64,000 bases of DNA from assembly GCF_001278075.1 (NCBI RefSeq), contig NZ_CP011340.1:8468593-8532592 (forward strand), given 5' to 3'. Origin of the DNA: Streptomyces pristinaespiralis. Lineage in GTDB: Bacteria > Actinomycetota > Actinomycetes > Streptomycetales > Streptomycetaceae. Position numbers and translations under genes: made by a program. Numbering within the stretch: position 1 is the first letter of the stretch; every line of letters starts with the position of its first letter. Below the pieces are notes generated by a model, which saw only the letters and a list, made by a program, of their open reading frames with translations, did not search any database and was not told the origin of the DNA. Positions 9,337 to 19,153 of the stretch are shown in pieces.

Positions 9337-12300
9337 ATGCGCCCCGTTCGCCTGGAGCTCAACGGCTTCGCCGGTTTCCGCGCTCCCACCGTGGTCGACT
9401 TCACCAACGCCGACTACTTCGCCCTCGTCGGCCCCACCGGGTCAGGCAAGTCCACCGTTCTCGATGCCCTCACCTTCGCCCTGTACGGCTCGGCCTACCG
9501 GTGGGGCCGCAGCAACGCCATCGCCTACGCGCTCGCCCCCACGAGCAACCGCTGCACGGTCTCGCTCACCTTCGACGTCGCATCCCAGCGCTACCAAGTC
9601 GCCCGCGAAGTCCGCCGCGTCGGCCAACAGATCCAGCAAAAGACCGTCAGCCTGGTGAAGTTCGCCGACCCCACGGCGGTCGTCACCGACGCAGACGGGC
9701 CACAGCCGGAAGTACTGGCCGGAGAAATCAAGGAACTCAACGCCGCCATCGAGCAGTTGCTCGGACTGTCCTTCGACGACTTCTGCCAGTGCGTCGTCCT
9801 GCCCCAGGGCGACTTCGCCCGCTTCCTGTCCGCCAACGCCCGCGACCGGCAGCAGATCCTGCTCAAGCTGCTCGGAGCCGCCCACTACGAAGGCATCGGC
9901 AAACGCGCCGGCGCCCAGGCGGCTGAAGCAGCCAAGGAGATCGCGGTCCTCACCGACCAGCTGAGCCGGCACGCCGACGCTACCCCGCAAGCCGAGGCCG
10001 ACGCCCAGGCACGCCTCTCGGCACTGGGACAGCTGGCCGCCACCGTCGACCAGCTCGTGCCCCGCGTCGCCGAGGCACACTCCCGCGCCGACGACGCCCA
10101 CGCACGTGTCGCCACTCTGCGCACCGAACTCGCCCGGCTCACCCCCCTCCGCACCCCGGACGGCATCGGAGAGCTGCAGCGCCGTGCCGTGGAGGCCCAG
10201 ACAGCCGCCCACAAGGCCCGCGACGCCGCCGACGCGGCTGCCCAGACCCTGGCCGACGCCACCAAAGCTGCCCAATCCGGCCCGCAGCGCGCTGTCCTCA
10301 ACATTGCCCGCGACCGCTACACCGAGAAGGCCGGCTTGGCCGGGCGCCGCGACGCAGTCATCGCGGCTGCGCAGCGTGCCCGCCAAGAGCTGGCGCAGAG
10401 CGAGGAGCGGCTACGGGCGCTGGCAGACGCCGTCACTAAGGCTCGCCGCACCGCCGAGGAGACCCGCGGCCGCCGCGACCGGGTACAACAGGCGTACGCG
10501 GCATTGCAGCGTCGCCAACAGATGCTGGCTCCCGTCCGAACCCCCGACGGTGCCAGTGATCTGACCAGCCGGGCAGCGGCTCTGGCACGGCAGGCCGACG
10601 CCGCCGCCACCCAGCTGGCCGCGGCCCGCGACCGGCACAACCAGTCCGCTTCCGCGCTCACCGCCGCCGGCGACGGCAGCCGGCTCACCGAGGCGCGCGA
10701 GGTACTCGACCAGCTCCTCCACGTCACCAGCTCCCTCACCGACGCCACCAGCGAGCTGGATGACGCCGTGGAGGCAGTCGCCCAGGCCGACAGTGCGGTC
10801 ACCGGCGCGCAGGTGCGTCTCGACGCGGCCACGGCCGCCCTCGAGGAAGCCCGCACCCTCGCCGGTGCCGCCCAGCTACGCCCTCAGCTCCAGGTGGGCC
10901 ACGCCTGCCCGGTCTGCGAGCAGAGCGTCACCATCCTCCCGCCGCCGCTGTCCGACCCGGCCCTGGCCGCCGCCCAGGCCGCGCGTGACGCTGCGGTCCG
11001 CGAACACCGTGACCTGCTTTCCCAGCGTCAGGCCGCCACCAGGACGGTTGCCGCCAAGCAGCGCGCCGCGGACACCCTGACCCAGCGGCGCACCCTGCTC
11101 GATGAGCGGCTGGGCACGCTGTTGCCCGATCGTCCTGCCGACACCGAACGCGACTGCGACGCCGACCGCGCCCATCTTGACGAACGCGCTGCAGCCCGTG
11201 ACCAGTTGGTCGCCGCCGAGCAGCAGGCACGTGCCGCGGTACAGGAGGCCGAAGCCGCGCACACCTCCGCCACTGCGGCCGTCGCCACGCTGCAAAGGGA
11301 GATCGATCGCACCCGCAGCGGACTCCACACGCAACTGGGCGCCCTGGCCGAACTCGACCCGCCTGCCGTCGACACCCATGACGTGACCGCCGCCTGGTCC
11401 GACCTGCAAGCGTGGGCCCAGGCCCAGAGGTCCACGGTGGAAGACGACCTTTCAGCCGCCCAGGCCGAGGCCGCCACCTCGCATCAGGCCCACCAGGACG
11501 CGACCGCCACGCTGGAAGTAGCCGAGCAAGCACACGCCACCGCCCACAGCGTCCACACCATCGCCGTCCAGCAGAGCGCAGCCGCCGACCACGCGCAGAG
11601 CACCCTGACCGACCGCCTGAGCGAACTGCAGACGCTGCTGGACCAGGCGCCGCCCGCAGATGCACTGCCGGGCCTGTTGGAGGAATGCGACCGCCTCGAA
11701 GCGGCCGTGGAGACCGCCACAGCCGAGGCAAGTCAGACACGCGAGGCACTCAAGGCGGCGGAGGCCGAACAGCAGCAGTGGCAGGCTCGCACCGCGACCG
11801 CCTGGTCCGAGCTGACTGCTGCCCGGGACGCGGTGGCGGCCCTTAAACCGCCGAGCCTGGACACCGACGACCTCGCCGCCGCCTGGGCCAGCCTGGCCGC
11901 CTGGGCCATCCGCGCGGCCGACGACCGGCAGGCGGACACCCTGCGCGCGCAAGCCGACGCCCACACCGCACACAGCGAAGCCGACCAACTCCTGGGCCAA
12001 CTGGAGGGTCTGCTGCGCGACCACGACCTGGATCCCCAAGACCTCGGCGACGGCTCCGAGCGCGCCGCCCAGGCCCCCCGGGTGGTAGCGGTCGCAGCCG
12101 AGCGGGCCCGGGGCCGGGTAGAGATGATCCAGCGCAGCCTCGCCGACGCCGCCGCCATACAGGACAAGATCGACAGCGCCCGCACCCAGCAACAGGTGGC
12201 CGCCGAGCTGGCCAGGCTGATGCGGTCCAACAAGTTCCCGCAGTGGCTGGCCGATTCAGCCCTCGACATCCTGGTCGCGGGTGCCTCGCAGTCGCTGCGC

Positions 12301-12690
12301 CGGTTGTCGGGTGACCGATTCGACCTCAGCCACCACAAAGGCGAGTTCTACGTCATCGACCACTCCGACGCCGACTCACAACGCTCGGTTCGCACCCTGT
12401 CCGGCGGCGAAACCTTCCAGGCCAGCCTTTCACTGGCGTTGGCCCTGTCCGACCAGCTGGCCGGCATGGGCGGCGCGACGAAGCTCGAGTCCATATTCCT
12501 CGACGAAGGATTCGGCACCCTTGATCCCGACTCGCTCGAGATGGTCGCCGACACCCTGGAGAATCTCGCCCAAGGGGAGCGGATGGTCGGGGTGATCACC
12601 CACGTCACCGGGCTCGCCGAACGGGTGCCGGTCCGCTTTCAAGTACACCGCGACCCCCACACTTCCGTCGTCACCCGGGAAGGCACATGA
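9337..12690 (+). CDS. sbcC: SbcC/Rad50 SMC-type ATPase (first copy)
   Basis: This 1117-residue protein begins with a P-loop (GPTGSGKST near residue 30) and ends with an ABC signature (LSGGETFQASL, about 1020). Walker B is SIFLDEGFGTLD. Between them run two long alanine/glutamine-rich coiled coils separated by CPVC near residue 524, the Rad50 zinc hook that joins two molecules. It should form the ATPase half of the SbcCD complex that recognises DNA ends and gates the SbcD nuclease. The start is ATG 9337 behind AAAGGA. Its last four bases overlap the start of the NurA-like gene (ATGA), which implies translational coupling. Confidence 0.93.
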   Translation: MRPVRLELNGFAGFRAPTVVDFTNADYFALVGPTGSGKSTVLDALTFALYGSAYRWGRSNAIAYALAPTSNRCTVSLTFDVASQRYQVAREVRRVGQQIQQKTVSLVKFADPTAVVTDADGPQPEVLAGEIKELNAAIEQLLGLSFDDFCQCVVLPQGDFARFLSANARDRQQILLKLLGAAHYEGIGKRAGAQAAEAAKEIAVLTDQLSRHADATPQAEADAQARLSALGQLAATVDQLVPRVAEAHSRADDAHARVATLRTELARLTPLRTPDGIGELQRRAVEAQTAAHKARDAADAAAQTLADATKAAQSGPQRAVLNIARDRYTEKAGLAGRRDAVIAAAQRARQELAQSEERLRALADAVTKARRTAEETRGRRDRVQQAYAALQRRQQMLAPVRTPDGASDLTSRAAALARQADAAATQLAAARDRHNQSASALTAAGDGSRLTEAREVLDQLLHVTSSLTDATSELDDAVEAVAQADSAVTGAQVRLDAATAALEEARTLAGAAQLRPQLQVGHACPVCEQSVTILPPPLSDPALAAAQAARDAAVREHRDLLSQRQAATRTVAAKQRAADTLTQRRTLLDERLGTLLPDRPADTERDCDADRAHLDERAAARDQLVAAEQQARAAVQEAEAAHTSATAAVATLQREIDRTRSGLHTQLGALAELDPPAVDTHDVTAAWSDLQAWAQAQRSTVEDDLSAAQAEAATSHQAHQDATATLEVAEQAHATAHSVHTIAVQQSAAADHAQSTLTDRLSELQTLLDQAPPADALPGLLEECDRLEAAVETATAEASQTREALKAAEAEQQQWQARTATAWSELTAARDAVAALKPPSLDTDDLAAAWASLAAWAIRAADDRQADTLRAQADAHTAHSEADQLLGQLEGLLRDHDLDPQDLGDGSERAAQAPRVVAVAAERARGRVEMIQRSLADAAAIQDKIDSARTQQQVAAELARLMRSNKFPQWLADSALDILVAGASQSLRRLSGDRFDLSHHKGEFYVIDHSDADSQRSVRTLSGGETFQASLSLALALSDQLAGMGGATKLESIFLDEGFGTLDPDSLEMVADTLENLAQGERMVGVITHVTGLAERVPVRFQVHRDPHTSVVTREGT

Positions 12691-13721
12691 CAAGCACGGC
12701 ACATGCGGCCCGGATGCGATTCCATGTCGACGGCTGGGACCCCACCTACGGCTCCAGCGTCGAAAACGCCGAGAACACCATCGGGGACTCGACCGCCAAA
12801 GTCATCCCCGACCTCGAACTCGCCCCGGCCGACTGGAAGCCCATCTCGACCTCCCACGTGCCCGACCCCGGCGCAGTCCTGTTCGTCGACGGCGTACGCC
12901 GCGTCGAGGCCCGCATCTGGATCGAGCAGCCCCCGGCCGCCGAACCGGCCCCAAGCGCCATCAACCACGCCGACGACGCCCAGATGGCACTATGCGCCTC
13001 CTATGCGGCCGGCACCGTGTGCTGCTGCCCCGACCGTGGCGCGCACCTGCTGACCATCGAATCCCGACGCGGCCTGTTCACCACCGCCACCAACGCCGTC
13101 GACGTGCCCACCACGGCCGGTACCTACCAGGCCAACATCACCTTTGAGGACCAGGAAGAAAACCTTGCAGTGCTGCTCTCAGCGGCACTGCAACGCCGAC
13201 TCGGCGACCTTGAAATTCTCGTCGCCGTCAACGCCCGCACTGCCCTGGCCAGCCACGGCGTCGCCGCCGGCTCGGACCTGCTGGTGGTGGACGGTCCGCT
13301 GCGCGGCCGCACCCATCTGCCGCGAGCGCTGGGGCTCATCAAATCCCACCGCACCGCCTACCTGCCGCCCGACCTGCACGCGATGGTCAGCGCCCTGGCC
13401 GCCGGCGAACGCACCCCGGTGTTCTTGATGGGCACCTCCTGGGACCGGCACGCCTGGTACCTACGCCTACCGTGTACGCCCGGGGCCCCGTGGGCCGGAA
13501 TAGTACGGCTGGAATGCGCCGCCGACATCCCCACCCCGGAGGCGATCGCGTTGGCCAACCTCTCGCAACTGGTACTGCCGCGGTACGCCAGCTGCGAGTA
13601 CAAAGACGCCCGGGCCCCCCAGAACCTGGTGCCGGTCGCCGGGCTGGAGAGGGAACTGCGCCGCCGCCTGGGCAACCCTGCCCTGCTCAGCAGGGCCCTA
13701 CGCGTGGCAGCGGCGAGCTGA
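12687..13721 (+). CDS. nurA: NurA-like nuclease of the HerA-Mre11-Rad50 operon
   Basis: The 344-residue protein shows the layout of NurA 5'-3' nucleases. An early strand with an invariant aspartate is followed by basic residues (LFVDGVRRVEARI, about 65-77), and a central strand-Asp-Gly motif follows (LLVVDGPLRG, about 198). Next come a strand-lysine segment (LGLIKSH, about 215) and a C-terminal YASCEYKDARAP block near 297. In NurA these acidic residues bind manganese in an RNase H-like fold that docks on the HerA ring. The start overlaps sbcC by four bases. Position as the fourth gene after herA, sbcD and sbcC is strong support. The sequence assignment alone is moderate, because NurA proteins diverge widely. 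Confidence 0.68.
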   Translation: MTSTAHAARMRFHVDGWDPTYGSSVENAENTIGDSTAKVIPDLELAPADWKPISTSHVPDPGAVLFVDGVRRVEARIWIEQPPAAEPAPSAINHADDAQMALCASYAAGTVCCCPDRGAHLLTIESRRGLFTTATNAVDVPTTAGTYQANITFEDQEENLAVLLSAALQRRLGDLEILVAVNARTALASHGVAAGSDLLVVDGPLRGRTHLPRALGLIKSHRTAYLPPDLHAMVSALAAGERTPVFLMGTSWDRHAWYLRLPCTPGAPWAGIVRLECAADIPTPEAIALANLSQLVLPRYASCEYKDARAPQNLVPVAGLERELRRRLGNPALLSRALRVAAAS

Positions 13722-13727
13722 GCCGCA

Positions 13728-14264
13728 GTTCCTCGCATTTCCGCTTCGCGCCGCACCGACTGGCGCCTCCTGCACGGAGCGGACTGGCACCGCAAGTACC
13801 ACCTGCTGCGCGCCCACCTCGAATCCGGCGCCGACCCCGCCGCACTCACCTGCGCCACCCTCTTGGCCGGGGTGAAGATCGGCTCCTGGCTGCACCGCCA
13901 GCTCACCACCTGGCCCACCCTCCACCCCGGCCAGCAGCAACTGATGGCCGCCCTCGGCCTCACCCCCGACACCAACCCGTTCACCCCCGTCCGTCGCGCC
14001 CGCCGTACCTTCGAGGAGACCGTCCAGCTCCTGGAACTCTTCCTGCACCGCGAAGGCTGCATCCCTGCCGCCCGCGAGACGATCCGCGTCGACGGAGACA
14101 CCGTCAAGAGCGGCGCCTGGCTCGCCAAGGCCCGCACCAAGCACGGACGTCTGGTTCGAGGGGGAGTGGACAGCCGAGGACGCCGTTCCGGCCGTCCTGG
14201 TGGTAGAGGCTGCACACATGGCTACCTCGTGTCAGAGCCTGTACTCTGCCGTGGGCGGACGTGA
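13728..14264 (+). pseudogene. 5'-truncated helicase with helicase-associated domains
   Basis: Directly after nurA a frame without a proper start reads DWRLLHGADWHRKYHLLRAH and later KIGSWLHRQL, HPGQQQLMAALGL and VKSGAWLAKARTKHGRL. These are repeats of the helicase-associated (HA) domain found at the C-terminus of large Streptomyces DEAD/DEAH helicases. No ATPase motor precedes it, so this is the tail of a helicase gene whose front was lost. It ends in unrelated coding at about 14264. Confidence 0.65.
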
Positions 14265-14306
14265 GCACACAGGCCTCGTCAGTGCCGCCTGGCATGGTTC
14301 TGAGTC

Positions 14307-14913
14307 ATGTTCGACGGACTTCATGACATCGACTGGGCGTCGATGGAGCACGCGTACGGCTCGGCCGAGTAGGTACCGGCGCTGCTGTGGGCGCTGCGCT
14401 CCCCGGACGCCGAAGAACGCCGCAAGGCTCTCGACCGCTTCTACGGCGCGGTTCATCATCAGCACTGCGCCGTCGACGGCTGAGTCGACGCCATCCCCGC
14501 CCCCGGCCCGCACGGCACCGCAACCTTCGATCTGATCGTCCGACCCGCCGACGTCGAGACCGTCGCCAAGGACGCCCCCGACGCGGTCATCACCTGCACC
14601 AGCGGCGACCCCCGGATAACCCACGAGCTGCTGACCGGCATACAGCCACGCGACCTGCTGCGCGCGACCGGCACCCTGCTCCAGCCGCCGGCACCTGGCG
14701 AGAACGCCCGGCTCACTCTCGACGCCCTTGAAGTCCGGTCCTGCGGGACACGGTGCTCGACAGGTATGGCGACTACTGCGTCATCTTCGCCCCCGACCGC
14801 GGACCAGATCCCGTCTTCACCACGCTCGGGCAGAGGGTCGGCCTAGCGGACAACCCCGACGCCATCGCCCACCTCATCGACATCCACGAACGCGTGGACG
14901 ACGGCGACTTCTG
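14307..14913 (+). pseudogene. broken HEAT-repeat-type gene head joined to a conserved tail
   Basis: ATG 14307 opens a sequence typical of Streptomyces HEAT-repeat proteins (IDWASMEHAYGSAE, then VPALLWALRSPDAEERRKAL). It contains in-frame stops at 14370 (TAG) and 14481 (TGA). The same frame continues into a different conserved-looking segment (TFDLIVRPADVETVAKDAP, then ITHELLTGIQPRDLL). Near 14740 the frame must shift to read YGDYCVIFAPDRGPDPVF, ending at 14913. Two stops and a frameshift make it a clear pseudogene. The bases from 14914 to 15060 hold another small coding fragment (AAAQRAQGTKFMVEVPSIL) with no intact frame. Confidence 0.6.
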
Positions 14914-15213
14914 ATGGCCGCCACCACCGCTCAGGCCCGAACCGTCCTGGAGCGGTTCCCCGCCGGAGGCCCCCCGCGGCTCCTGGCCGGCCGAAGAGTG
15001 CGCCGCCGCCCAGCGTGCCCAGGGCACCAAGTTCATGGTGGAAGTTCCGTCGATCTTGTGACTGCCGGTCAGACGATCGCAGACAGTCATGCCACCCGCC
15101 TCGAGGATGGACGTCCCGGGGTGAGCATCCGGCTTGGACGATCGATATCGGCTGATGGTCCGCCGCCCACGTCCTTAACCTGATCACAGCAGAAACTTAC
15201 TGAAGGGGTGGGC

Positions 15214-16530
15214 GTGCGCGCACTGGAAGATATCAGAAACCAGGTGAGATCGGCTAAATCGCGCCGCTACATCGACGAGGCCATCGCTGCCTACAGCGGC
15301 GGTGCCTACCGCTCGGCACTCATCGCCATCTGGATCGCCGTCGCAGCGGATCTCATCGAAAAGCTTCGCTTCCTCGCCGACGAGGGGGACGCGAACGCGA
15401 AGGCACACCGCGACAAGCTCGACGCAGCCATCAAAGACAACAAGATCAACGAGTTGCAGAAGTTCGAGCGGGAGTTGCTGACCAAAGCCCACCAAGACCT
15501 CCAGCTCATCGGCTCGCACGAGCGGGACCAGCTCCTTCGTCTGTACGAGGACCGGCATCTCTGCGCACACCCGGCCTTCATCCCTGACAGTGATGATCTG
15601 TTCAACCCCACGGCCGAGTCGGTGCGGGCCCACCTGAGGGCCGCCGTGGACGCAGTGCTGTCGCATCAGGCGGTAACAGGGAGGAAAGCGCTGGAACGAT
15701 TCGGTCGCGACATCGCATCCGCATCGTTCCCCCGGGACGACAGCCGCCTTGCTGACCACCTGCGCGCCAGTTACATGGACCACGGGACGCCGCAGCTACG
15801 GGCAAACCTGATCAAAGTGGTGTGCAAGGAGACCTTCAACCAGGAGAAGGACAGCACTTGGCGGTGGAACCACACCCGCACGGCTCGAGAGCTGCAGAAG
15901 ATCGCTCCTGGAGAGTTCGAGGAGCGTGCGCGCTCCGTTCTGGAGCGCAAGCAGAATGAGTTGGACGACGAAGGCCTAATAGCCCTGGTGGCTGGGCTCT
16001 GCTACGTGCCCGGTGTCTGGGAACTCCTTCACGCAGGCACCCGCGCGCGCATCGAGGAACTCCTCAAGAACGTGCCGGCCAACCAGTTGGTCATCGTTCA
16101 CCAGCTGTACAACGGAGCCCTCCCCGCCGCTCCCGTGGACCGCATGCTGCTCGATCGGCTCAGCGAAGCGATTCCTCTCGTTTCCCGTCAGATGCACTTC
16201 GCGCAGCTCACGCCATTTCTGGGCGATGTCCCTGACCGACGACTCATCCCGCCTCTCATCGAACTGGTTGCCGACGCCAGCTCCTACGAGGGCGGCGAGG
16301 CCGTCCTGAAGTGGGTAAACGCCCTCTCTCCCAGCTTGACGGAAGACGACTTGCAGCAGCTTCTCACTGCCGCAGCCAGTAACAACCAGATCTCGGGTTC
16401 CGTCCTGGGGACCCGCCAACTGGAGGTCCTCCGGCACATCGGGCCCCAGGGCGAACAAGCAACGGCTGCCTGGGCCAAGTGGGACACGCGCTGGACACAG
16501 GATGCTGAGCCGACAGCCAGCAACCCGTAG
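15214..16530 (+). CDS. HEPN-like domain protein, 438 aa
   Basis: I place the start at GTG 15214, five bases after GAAGGGG; an upstream in-frame GTG at 15208 overlaps that site. Residues 1-150 are helical and include RHLCAH (114-119), the R-x4-H motif of HEPN domains, in a helix ending CAHPAF. The remaining 280 residues are a helical array without recognisable catalytic motifs, perhaps HEAT-like. Several HEPN families are RNA-cutting effectors in defence systems, so this may be such an effector, but no second known component is evident. Its stop overlaps the start of the next gene by one base, so the two are translationally coupled and probably act together. Confidence 0.65.
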   Translation: MRALEDIRNQVRSAKSRRYIDEAIAAYSGGAYRSALIAIWIAVAADLIEKLRFLADEGDANAKAHRDKLDAAIKDNKINELQKFERELLTKAHQDLQLIGSHERDQLLRLYEDRHLCAHPAFIPDSDDLFNPTAESVRAHLRAAVDAVLSHQAVTGRKALERFGRDIASASFPRDDSRLADHLRASYMDHGTPQLRANLIKVVCKETFNQEKDSTWRWNHTRTARELQKIAPGEFEERARSVLERKQNELDDEGLIALVAGLCYVPGVWELLHAGTRARIEELLKNVPANQLVIVHQLYNGALPAAPVDRMLLDRLSEAIPLVSRQMHFAQLTPFLGDVPDRRLIPPLIELVADASSYEGGEAVLKWVNALSPSLTEDDLQQLLTAAASNNQISGSVLGTRQLEVLRHIGPQGEQATAAWAKWDTRWTQDAEPTASNP

Positions 16531-17075
16531 TGACCGCGCAGACCTGGCCCTCCGCGACACGATGCGGCCCCCGCCAGGCGCATCAGCATGCGCATCACGT
16601 CGCTGCCCTGGTCGGAGGAATCTTCGGCTGCCACATCGAGTACAGCGAGGACAGCTACTGGGACACCTGCCCTCAGTCTTTAATGCACCGCAGATCGGGC
16701 CTGTCCGTCGGCTACACCGCGATACGGCTGTGCTCCCTGTGCGGGAAGGACCTCGATGAATGTGAGCATATGCTCGACACCCAGTGCGAACTCACCGTCC
16801 GTCACTCCCCAGAAGGCACCTGCAACGCATGCGGGCGTCGCAGCTGTCCTCATATGGACGGCCAATGCGTTCTTGCCTACCCGCGCCCAGTCATTAGCGA
16901 GGGACAGATCCACGAAGTAAGCCTGGTGTCTCGGCCGAGAGACCCCCTGGCCCGATTTACGAAGATCGAAATCGATGCACAGGCGCTCGCGCACAGCCTG
17001 GGACAGCAGCCGAACGGCCGGGGCTCTGCGGTGCTTTCGCTGCCTGCGTCCGTGCGAGGGGTTCGGCGGACATGA
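16530..17075 (+). CDS. cysteine-rich partner of the HEPN gene
   Basis: This 181-residue ORF uses GTG 16530, whose first base is the last base of the previous stop, a classic coupled start. The middle holds two cysteine/histidine clusters, CSLCGKDLDECEH and CNACGRRSCPHMDGQC, suggesting structural zinc sites. I do not recognise a family. The tight coupling suggests it is an adaptor or regulator of the HEPN-like protein. The C-terminal 40 residues are low in secondary-structure signals and may be frame-slipped. Confidence 0.55.
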   Translation: MTAQTWPSATRCGPRQAHQHAHHVAALVGGIFGCHIEYSEDSYWDTCPQSLMHRRSGLSVGYTAIRLCSLCGKDLDECEHMLDTQCELTVRHSPEGTCNACGRRSCPHMDGQCVLAYPRPVISEGQIHEVSLVSRPRDPLARFTKIEIDAQALAHSLGQQPNGRGSAVLSLPASVRGVRRT

Positions 17076-17233
17076 TGCGGCAGGCTCAAGGCTTCCGTCC
17101 GCGCCCACCCCCGGATGAAGTCGACCGAAGCGCAGGCGCAGACATCATTTCGGCCTCATCTCTTGCTTTCGAGTGCAGGCGCCCGCAGCGTAGAGGGGGC
17201 AGGCGGCAGGGGGATTAGCATCGATGGACCGGC

Positions 17234-17839
17234 TCAGGAGTTGGCCGGTTGGGCCTGGCTTTCGGTCTGGGCGGCGGGTGGCTGCGTCGCGTCGGACGCT
17301 GTGTAAAAGACGGAGGCGCCCTGTTTGGTGCGCTGGGCCTGGTTCCTCGCCACGAGCCCTTCGAGCGTGGTGCGCACGACGGTTGTCTTGATGGCGCGCT
17401 TGGGGTGTTGCTGGCCCAGTACGGTGGTGATCTCGGCAGCGGAGCGCGGTTCGCTCTGGTCGGCCAGGTGTTCGCGCACGAGGTCGACAAGCGTGGGTGA
17501 TGCTGACGGCGCGGCCGCTGGCTTGCCGGCCTTCTTGCCGGTTCGCTTCCCGGCCGCGGGGGACTTCTTGGCCGTGCCCGATGCGCCTGCTGCCTTCTTG
17601 CGGGCGGCCGGCACCGTCGCGACGGGTTCAGGCGCAACGGTCGTCGCGGGGACGCCGAGGGCCTGCTGAATGTTCACTAGAACGGTGTGGTCGTGCCGTC
17701 GGGCAGTCAACTGTGCCTGCAGTGCTTCGATCTCACTGCAGAGGCGTTCTTGCTCCTTGAGGTTGCTTTCAAGGTCACCGGCCACCTGCGCGCTGTACTG
17801 CGAGGTCAACTCGGTGCTTTCGGCAGTGGTTTCGGACAT
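17234..17839 (-). CDS. coiled-coil winged-helix-type regulator, 201 aa
   Basis: The protein starts at ATG 17839, with GGAAGGGG ten bases upstream; the in-frame GTG at 17848 is too close to that site. Residues 1-60 form a glutamate/glutamine-rich coiled coil, residues 75-110 are a Lys/Ala/Pro-rich linker like histone tails, and about 115-175 look like a winged helix (PTLVDLVREHLADQ, SAAEITTVLGQQ, VVRTTLEGLVARNQ). This architecture is common in Streptomyces and probably binds DNA. The gene stands alone. A short inverted repeat, CGAGCA-CGA-TGCTCG, lies just upstream (about 17872-17886) and could be a regulatory site. Confidence 0.65.
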   Translation of the reverse strand: MSETTAESTELTSQYSAQVAGDLESNLKEQERLCSEIEALQAQLTARRHDHTVLVNIQQALGVPATTVAPEPVATVPAARKKAAGASGTAKKSPAAGKRTGKKAGKPAAAPSASPTLVDLVREHLADQSEPRSAAEITTVLGQQHPKRAIKTTVVRTTLEGLVARNQAQRTKQGASVFYTASDATQPPAAQTESQAQPANS

Positions 17840-18048
17840 GCTGCTCACACCCCTTCCGGGCGCTGCGGGCCAGCGAGCACGATGCTCGTGGCGTATGCGA
17901 AATCCAACGCGTGTGCTCTTCTGCCTGGTGCCGTGTGACCAGGAGCAGTTACTGCCGCACAGTCATTCACGGCGATAGTACGGAAGTCACCTGCGTTCTT
18001 CTCCGCCGCATGACTGAGAGACGGCAGGCAGATTGAACCAGGCGGCGG

Positions 18049-19077
18049 TCAGTGCGTAGACGGCCCCCTGGAGCCGGAGACGGGCCGGTGAAGGGGAGCT
18101 GGCTGCCAGTGCACCTCGCCGGTATCGCGCTGATGGTGCCAGGTTGCCAGGGTGCGGCCGGCGACCAGCCGGTCGAGCAGCGCTTCGGTCTGCTGGGGGG
18201 AGTGCCCGCACAGACGGGCCACGACGGCCATGTCAGCTACGGGGCCGGCCGCGGTGGTGTGGGCGGCCAGGACCAGCGCGGCCAGGCGGTCTGCGGGTTT
18301 TGCCGCTGCCGGAACGATGAGCGGAGCAGGCTTGAGGGCCCAGTGGGCGGCGCGCCGGCGGGCGCTGCGGCACGGGGCCTGGTTCAGTGCGCCGTCCAGC
18401 AGCCGCACCTGCAACGGTGCTGCCCGGGGATCGGGCAGGTCGAGCCAGCGGTCCTGTGCCAGTTCCTGCCACGCCTCGGTGTGCCGGTGCAGGCGCATGC
18501 CGCGCAGCAGGCCGGCCGGCAGCCGGGCGCAGCCGTGCCTGTCGGCGCGCAGGGCGCATTGCAGGGCCAGCAGCCGGGCGGCGGGAGAGGTGACGCAGCC
18601 GAGTGTGGAGGCGAGGTGGGTGAGCATCTCCCGTACCCGTTGCGGCTCATCTCCGTGGACTCGCTGCAGGACGGGGGCTGATGCGGCCGATCGGCGAGGG
18701 CTAAGCAGAGTGTCGGGTACCACGGCGGTGTGGCTGGTCGCCGCCGCACAGGCCGCGCACGCGTCGACCAGCCGCCAGGTGCGGCCGCTGAGGTCGCGGG
18801 TCAGGGCCAGCAGTACCCGCCCAGCACAGCCGCGATGGCGCGGATGCCAGACGCAGCCCCGCACCCGGCACTGGCAACTGCGCAGATGTGCCGGCAGCGC
18901 GCTCGCGCGGACATGGCAGGCCAGATGGGCCAGGGCGGCTGACCGCGCGGAGGATGCCTGCAGGGGAAAGGTGCGGGCGGTACACGAGGGGCAGACGAGT
19001 GCAGGGCCGTCCGCCTGCGGGCGCAGCTCCACTGTCCAGATACGCCGCACTGCAGCATGTGCGTCACCGAACCTCAT
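18049..19077 (-). CDS. cysteine-rich zinc-binding protein of unknown function
   Basis: The 342-residue product begins at ATG 19077 behind GGGAGG. The first 130 residues hold many cysteines and histidines (CPSC, LAHLACHV, CQCRVRGCVWHP, CAACAAATSH), consistent with two or three zinc ribbons. The C-terminal part ends with a winged-helix-like segment (VADMAVVARLCGHSPQQTEA). It is transcribed away from the small XRE gene at 19254, and the shared intergenic region has repeated operator-like palindromes. I cannot name the family. A DNA-binding accessory role is plausible but not shown. Confidence 0.6.
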   Translation of the reverse strand: MRFGDAHAAVRRIWTVELRPQADGPALVCPSCTARTFPLQASSARSAALAHLACHVRASALPAHLRSCQCRVRGCVWHPRHRGCAGRVLLALTRDLSGRTWRLVDACAACAAATSHTAVVPDTLLSPRRSAASAPVLQRVHGDEPQRVREMLTHLASTLGCVTSPAARLLALQCALRADRHGCARLPAGLLRGMRLHRHTEAWQELAQDRWLDLPDPRAAPLQVRLLDGALNQAPCRSARRRAAHWALKPAPLIVPAAAKPADRLAALVLAAHTTAAGPVADMAVVARLCGHSPQQTEALLDRLVAGRTLATWHHQRDTGEVHWQPAPLHRPVSGSRGPSTH

Positions 19078-19153
19078 GGGCTGGTCGTCCTCCCGTCCGT
19101 CTGACTGTCTTGGCGGTGGGCACCCTGACAGGCCCCCGAGACGGACGCACTGT

